Source: Canna indica | Lineage: Eukaryota; Streptophyta; Magnoliopsida; Zingiberales; Cannaceae | Reading direction: 5' to 3' | Assembly: GCA_034359265.1 (NCBI GenBank) | Contig: CP136890.1 | Span: 90,483,501-90,547,500, forward strand | Length of the DNA stretch: 64,000 nucleotides | Shown: in pieces, positions 60,848 through 64,000 of the stretch | Layout: each line of letters opens with the position of its first letter | Position numbering within the stretch: position 1 is the stretch's first letter | Position numbers and translations under genes: made by a program | The notes under the pieces: model-generated | Databases searched by the model: none | Seen by the model: the letters and a program-made list of their open reading frames with translations, nothing else | What the model was told of the DNA's origin: nothing

Positions 60848-61189
60848 GGGTGCGTTTGGTTACCCAAAACATGCTCGTTTTGGATTTTTGTTTTCTTTTG
60901 AAAATGAAAACGGGACAGAAATTGTGTTTGGTTGTGCGAAACAGGCCAAAACGGGTGCCTATTTTCTCCAAAACACATTTTCTTCAAAACACGATTAATA
61001 CATGAATTAGAAAACACCGATTCGGTATTTTCTGTGTTTTCATCAAAAATAGAAAACGAGCGGAGTGACATTCTTGTAATTACGTGGAGAACAACTCGTT
61101 TTCCATTCAATCAACAAAACCCGATACTGCTCCTCACGGGTCTCTCATCCCATGCGACTCACCCTTCACCCAAACCCTAGCAGAGCTCG

Positions 61190-61505
61190 ACAACAACTTC
61201 TCGCCCAGCACCGACTACCTCTAGGTCTCGGGTTTTTTCGGCCACTCCTCAAAGGTAAGGTCTCTATATTACATGATCTATGTTTTCTTCTTCTCGATCT
61301 ACTCTTTCTTCTTCTCGAACTCGACCTGATCTAATCTAGGGTTTTTTTTCTTAGGGCGACAACTTCTCGCCCAGCTCCGACTACCTCTCCTCGGTTGTTT
61401 TCAGCCACTCCTTTGAAGGTAAGGTCTACTCCTACCGGTTTATTTCGGATCTAGGTTTTCTTCTTCTCGATCTATGCTTTCTTCTTATCGAACTCGACCT
61501 GATCT
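61190..61505 (+). repeat. Duplicated leader unit (exon plus 5' splice site)
   Basis: Two head-to-tail copies of about 148 bp (61190-61338 and 61359-61505): ACAACTTCTCGCCCAGC.CCGACTACCTCT, GCCACTCCT..AAG|GTAAGGTCT, CTTCTTCTCGATCTA.. and GAACTCGACCTGATCTA. Each copy ends in a good splice donor; copy 2 is also preceded by a TTTCTTAG acceptor at 61345-61354. Confidence 0.85.
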
Positions 61506-62336
61506 ACGTTTTCTTCTTCTCGATCTACGCTTTGTTCTTTTTGAACTTGACATGATCTATGGTGTGTTGTATTTTGTTATCTAGGGTTTAGGGTTTATAT
61601 GATATTTTCTTTTCTTCTTCAAATAAGAAGTTTGGGTGAAGGGTGAGTCGCGTGGGATGAGAGACCCGTGAGGAGCAGTATCCGAGTTTTATTGATTGAA
61701 TCGAAAAAGAGTTATTTTTCTAATAAGCAATTTGTGGGTACTGTTTGTTTTTGTTTTCATTTTCAAATCACATATATTGTTCCTCTTCCAACTTATGGTA
61801 GGGGATGAATGCTTTCTCTTTTCCCCTTCTCATTCTCTTGTTGTTGGATTGCTCATGTAATTATTCTTTTTCTTGTACAAAAAATTGAGATGGAAGATTT
61901 CAGTTTGGTTGAGCAAATTGGTTAAGTAGATAAAAAGGACTTTTATATTGACACAAATTTGATCCATCAATTTGCTAGCTGGATGGTTGCCACCAATACT
62001 TCACATGCATGCCCTGTTTTTAGGGACTGACCTTTTAAACAATGTAATCTGATGGATGATGAGACTTGTTGGAAGTGAGCTGGTGATGCCTCTGGCTTTT
62101 ATTTGTTTTGTCAATTTGCTTGGCTGGATTGGTTGCTATTGATGCTTCACATGCATGCCCTGCTTTTAAGGGCGGGCCATTAAATAATACTATCTGATAT
62201 GGATGGTGAGACTGTTGTTGGATGAAGCTATCTAATGTAGCTGTAGATATTTAAGTCCATATCAAGATTCTGTCCTATCATTATCCACTTTTACCTTAGT
62301 TGATTAGTATGATATTATGTTCTATTTTATTTCGTT

Positions 62337-63650
62337 GCTCAATGAATGAATGAATGAATGAATGAATGCTATTCAAATTTTGTTTACATGATCTATATAT
62401 TGTTATGTGATGCTATTCTAGTTTATTTTATCATGCTATTTAAACTATGATATGTTTTAACAGTCTTCATATATTACATGATCTATTTTTCTACAATGTG
62501 ATACTATGTTATGTTCTATTTCATTGCTCAATGAATGAATGAATGCTATTCAAATTTTGTATACATGATCTATATATTATTCTGTGATGCTATTCTGGTT
62601 TATTTTATCATACTATTTAAACTATGGTATGTTTTAACAGTCTTCATATATTACATGATCTATTTTTTTACAGTATGATACTATATTCTGTTCTATTTCA
62701 TTGCTCAATGAATGAATGAATGTTATTCAACTTCTGTTTACATGATCTATATATTGTTATGTGATGCTATTCTGGTTTATTTTATCATGCTATTTAAACT
62801 ATGGTATGTTTTAACAATCTCATATATTACATGATCTATTTTTTTACAGTACGATACTATGTTTTGTTCTATTTCATTGCTCAATGAATGAATGAATGAA
62901 TGAATGCTATTCAAATTTTATTTACATGATCTATATATTGTTCTGTGATGCTATTCTAGTTTATTTTATCATGTTATTTGAACTATAATATGTTTTAACA
63001 GTCTTCATATATTACATGATCTATTTTTCTACAGTGTGATACTATATTCTGTTCTATTTCATTGCTAAATGAATGAATGAATGAATGAATGCTATTCAAA
63101 TTTTGTTTACATGATCTATATATTGTTCTGTGATGCTATTCTGGTTTATTTTATCATGCTATTTAAACTATGGTATATTTTAACAGTCTTCATATATTAC
63201 ATGATCTATTTTTCTACAGTATGATACTATGTTCTGTTCTATTTCATTGCTCAATGAATGAATGAATGGTATTCAAATTCTGTTTACATGATCTATATAT
63301 TGTTCTGTGATGCTATTCTGGTTTATTTTATTATGTTATTTAAACTATGGTATGTTTTAACAGTCTTCATATATTACATGATCTATTTTTTTACAGTATG
63401 ATACTATGTTCTGTTCTATTTCATTGCTCAATGAATGAATGAATGAATGAATGAATGCTATTCAAATTATGTTTACATGATCTATATATTATTCTGTGAT
63501 ACTATTCTGGTTTATTTAATCATGCTATTTAAACTATGGTATGTTTTAACAGTCTTCATATATTACATGATCTATTTTTTTATAGTATGATGCTATGTTC
63601 TTTTCTATTTCATTGCTCAATGAATGAATGAATGAATGAATGCTATACTA
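62337..63650 (+). repeat. Tandem repeats, ~182-bp unit, about seven copies
   Basis: Successive GCTCAATGAATG marks at 62338, 62527, 62702, 62879, 63066, 63250, 63428 and 63616 give units of 175-189 bp. Each unit has a short (AATG)n run, TTACATGATCTATATATTGTT, GTGATGCTATTCTGGTTTATTTTATCATG and GGTATGTTTTAACAGTCTTCATATATTACATGATCTA. They fill the probable intron before the Myb-like exon. Confidence 0.95.
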
Positions 63651-63691
63651 TGTTCTGATTTGGATTACGATTGTAGAATAAATAGTTGAAC

Positions 63692-64000
63692 ATGGGTGGC
63701 CACCGCAAACCAAGAGAAAATGTGGCTGAGTGGGCCCACCTTGTCACTGAAGAATTTTTAAAAATTCTGGCCAAGCACACAAGACAACGTGGTGCCACCA
63801 ACTATGATAAGAAAAGTTGGGAGGGGATTAGTGATATGTTGGAGGAAAAGTTTGGATGCAAATTTGGGTTTGATAAGTGTAGACAAAAAAAATATCGTCT
63901 TCATAGAACTTATCGATCTTTCAAAGAGCTAATTAATCATACCGGAGTAACTTGGAATCCTGACACAAATATTATTAAAGTTGATGAAATTGTTTGGAAC
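63692..64000 (+). CDS. Myb/SANT-like DNA-binding protein of the Harbinger element (partial)
   Basis: Open from ATG 63692-63694 to the window end, 103 residues. It matches the Myb/SANT-like (Myb_DNA-bind_3) domain of plant PIF/Harbinger ORF1 proteins: an early WAHLVTEEFLKIL helix, NYDKKSWEGISDML, KCRQKKYRLHRTYRSFKEL and NHTGVTWNPDTN. In this superfamily the Myb-like protein works with the DDE transposase in binding the ends. A TTGTAG acceptor lies 16 bases upstream of the ATG (63671-63676). No stop or frameshift is seen in the visible part. Confidence 0.85.
   Translation, partial: MGGHRKPRENVAEWAHLVTEEFLKILAKHTRQRGATNYDKKSWEGISDMLEEKFGCKFGFDKCRQKKYRLHRTYRSFKELINHTGVTWNPDTNIIKVDEIVWN

Larger units (their letters stand above)
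60848..64000 (+). mobile_element. PIF/Harbinger element, left part
   Basis: Starts with GGGTGCGTTTGGTT, a typical PIF/Harbinger terminus, preceded by the target TAA (60845-60847). A leader with duplicated exon-like units, a repeat-filled intron and a Myb/SANT-like gene follow. The right end and the transposase lie beyond the window. Confidence 0.75.

Noticed and set aside
62337..63650. CRISPR-like regular repeats
   Set aside because: Units of ~182 bp without spacers, in a plant intron: ordinary tandem repeats.

Overview
This is a stretch of a flowering-plant nuclear genome. It has long introns with GT..AG borders, AT-rich spacers, a plant tRNA-Ala(AGC) with the G3:U70 pair, and a dense load of plant transposon types. 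The species cannot be fixed from the window alone; no telomere, centromere satellite or organelle sequence stands out.

Only a few ordinary host genes are present. They are a cytosolic-type bifunctional methylenetetrahydrofolate dehydrogenase/cyclohydrolase (FolD, 7585-11213, minus, five exons), a Peter Pan/SSF1-type Brix ribosome-biogenesis factor (14700-19990, minus, seven exons, telo-box in its promoter), a tRNA-Ala gene just upstream of it (20166-20238, minus), and possibly a 73-residue small protein gene (13042-13263, minus). A dead cinnamoyl-CoA-reductase-like gene lies at about 52390-53240.

The rest is mobile DNA. Three L1-type LINEs lie on the minus strand: 1-~5027 (cut by the window start), 20621-24572 (5' truncated) and 25174-31230 (full length, perfect 18-bp target duplication). 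The centrepiece is a nested stack from about 31.8 to 51.3 kb. A large Mutator-like element with long terminal inverted repeats carries a transposase gene on the minus strand and, facing it, a small GRF-type zinc-finger gene on the plus strand. Its transposase gene is split by a 1.29-kb non-autonomous Mutator-like element (9-bp duplication) and by an 11.3-kb hAT element (8-bp duplication). The hAT holds a BED/hATC transposase with one nonsense codon, a 0.7-kb hAT-type MITE, an antisense fragment of a host coiled-coil gene, and a copia retrotransposon lacking its 5' LTR and flanked by copies of the hAT leader. Removing the insertions restores the Mutator transposase reading across each break, which proves the order of events.

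The right part (53.8-64 kb) holds a pair of diverged direct repeats, a CACTA terminus split by a 633-bp foldback Mutator-like element, a Ptta/En/Spm-type CACTA protein remnant, and the start of a PIF/Harbinger element. That element has a duplicated leader exon, an intron filled with ~182-bp tandem repeats, and a Myb/SANT-like protein running off the window end.

Nothing here looks like a defence system or biosynthetic cluster. The most interesting unit is the two-gene Mutator-like element with its GRF zinc-finger accessory gene and its zone of palindromic GATATC words.
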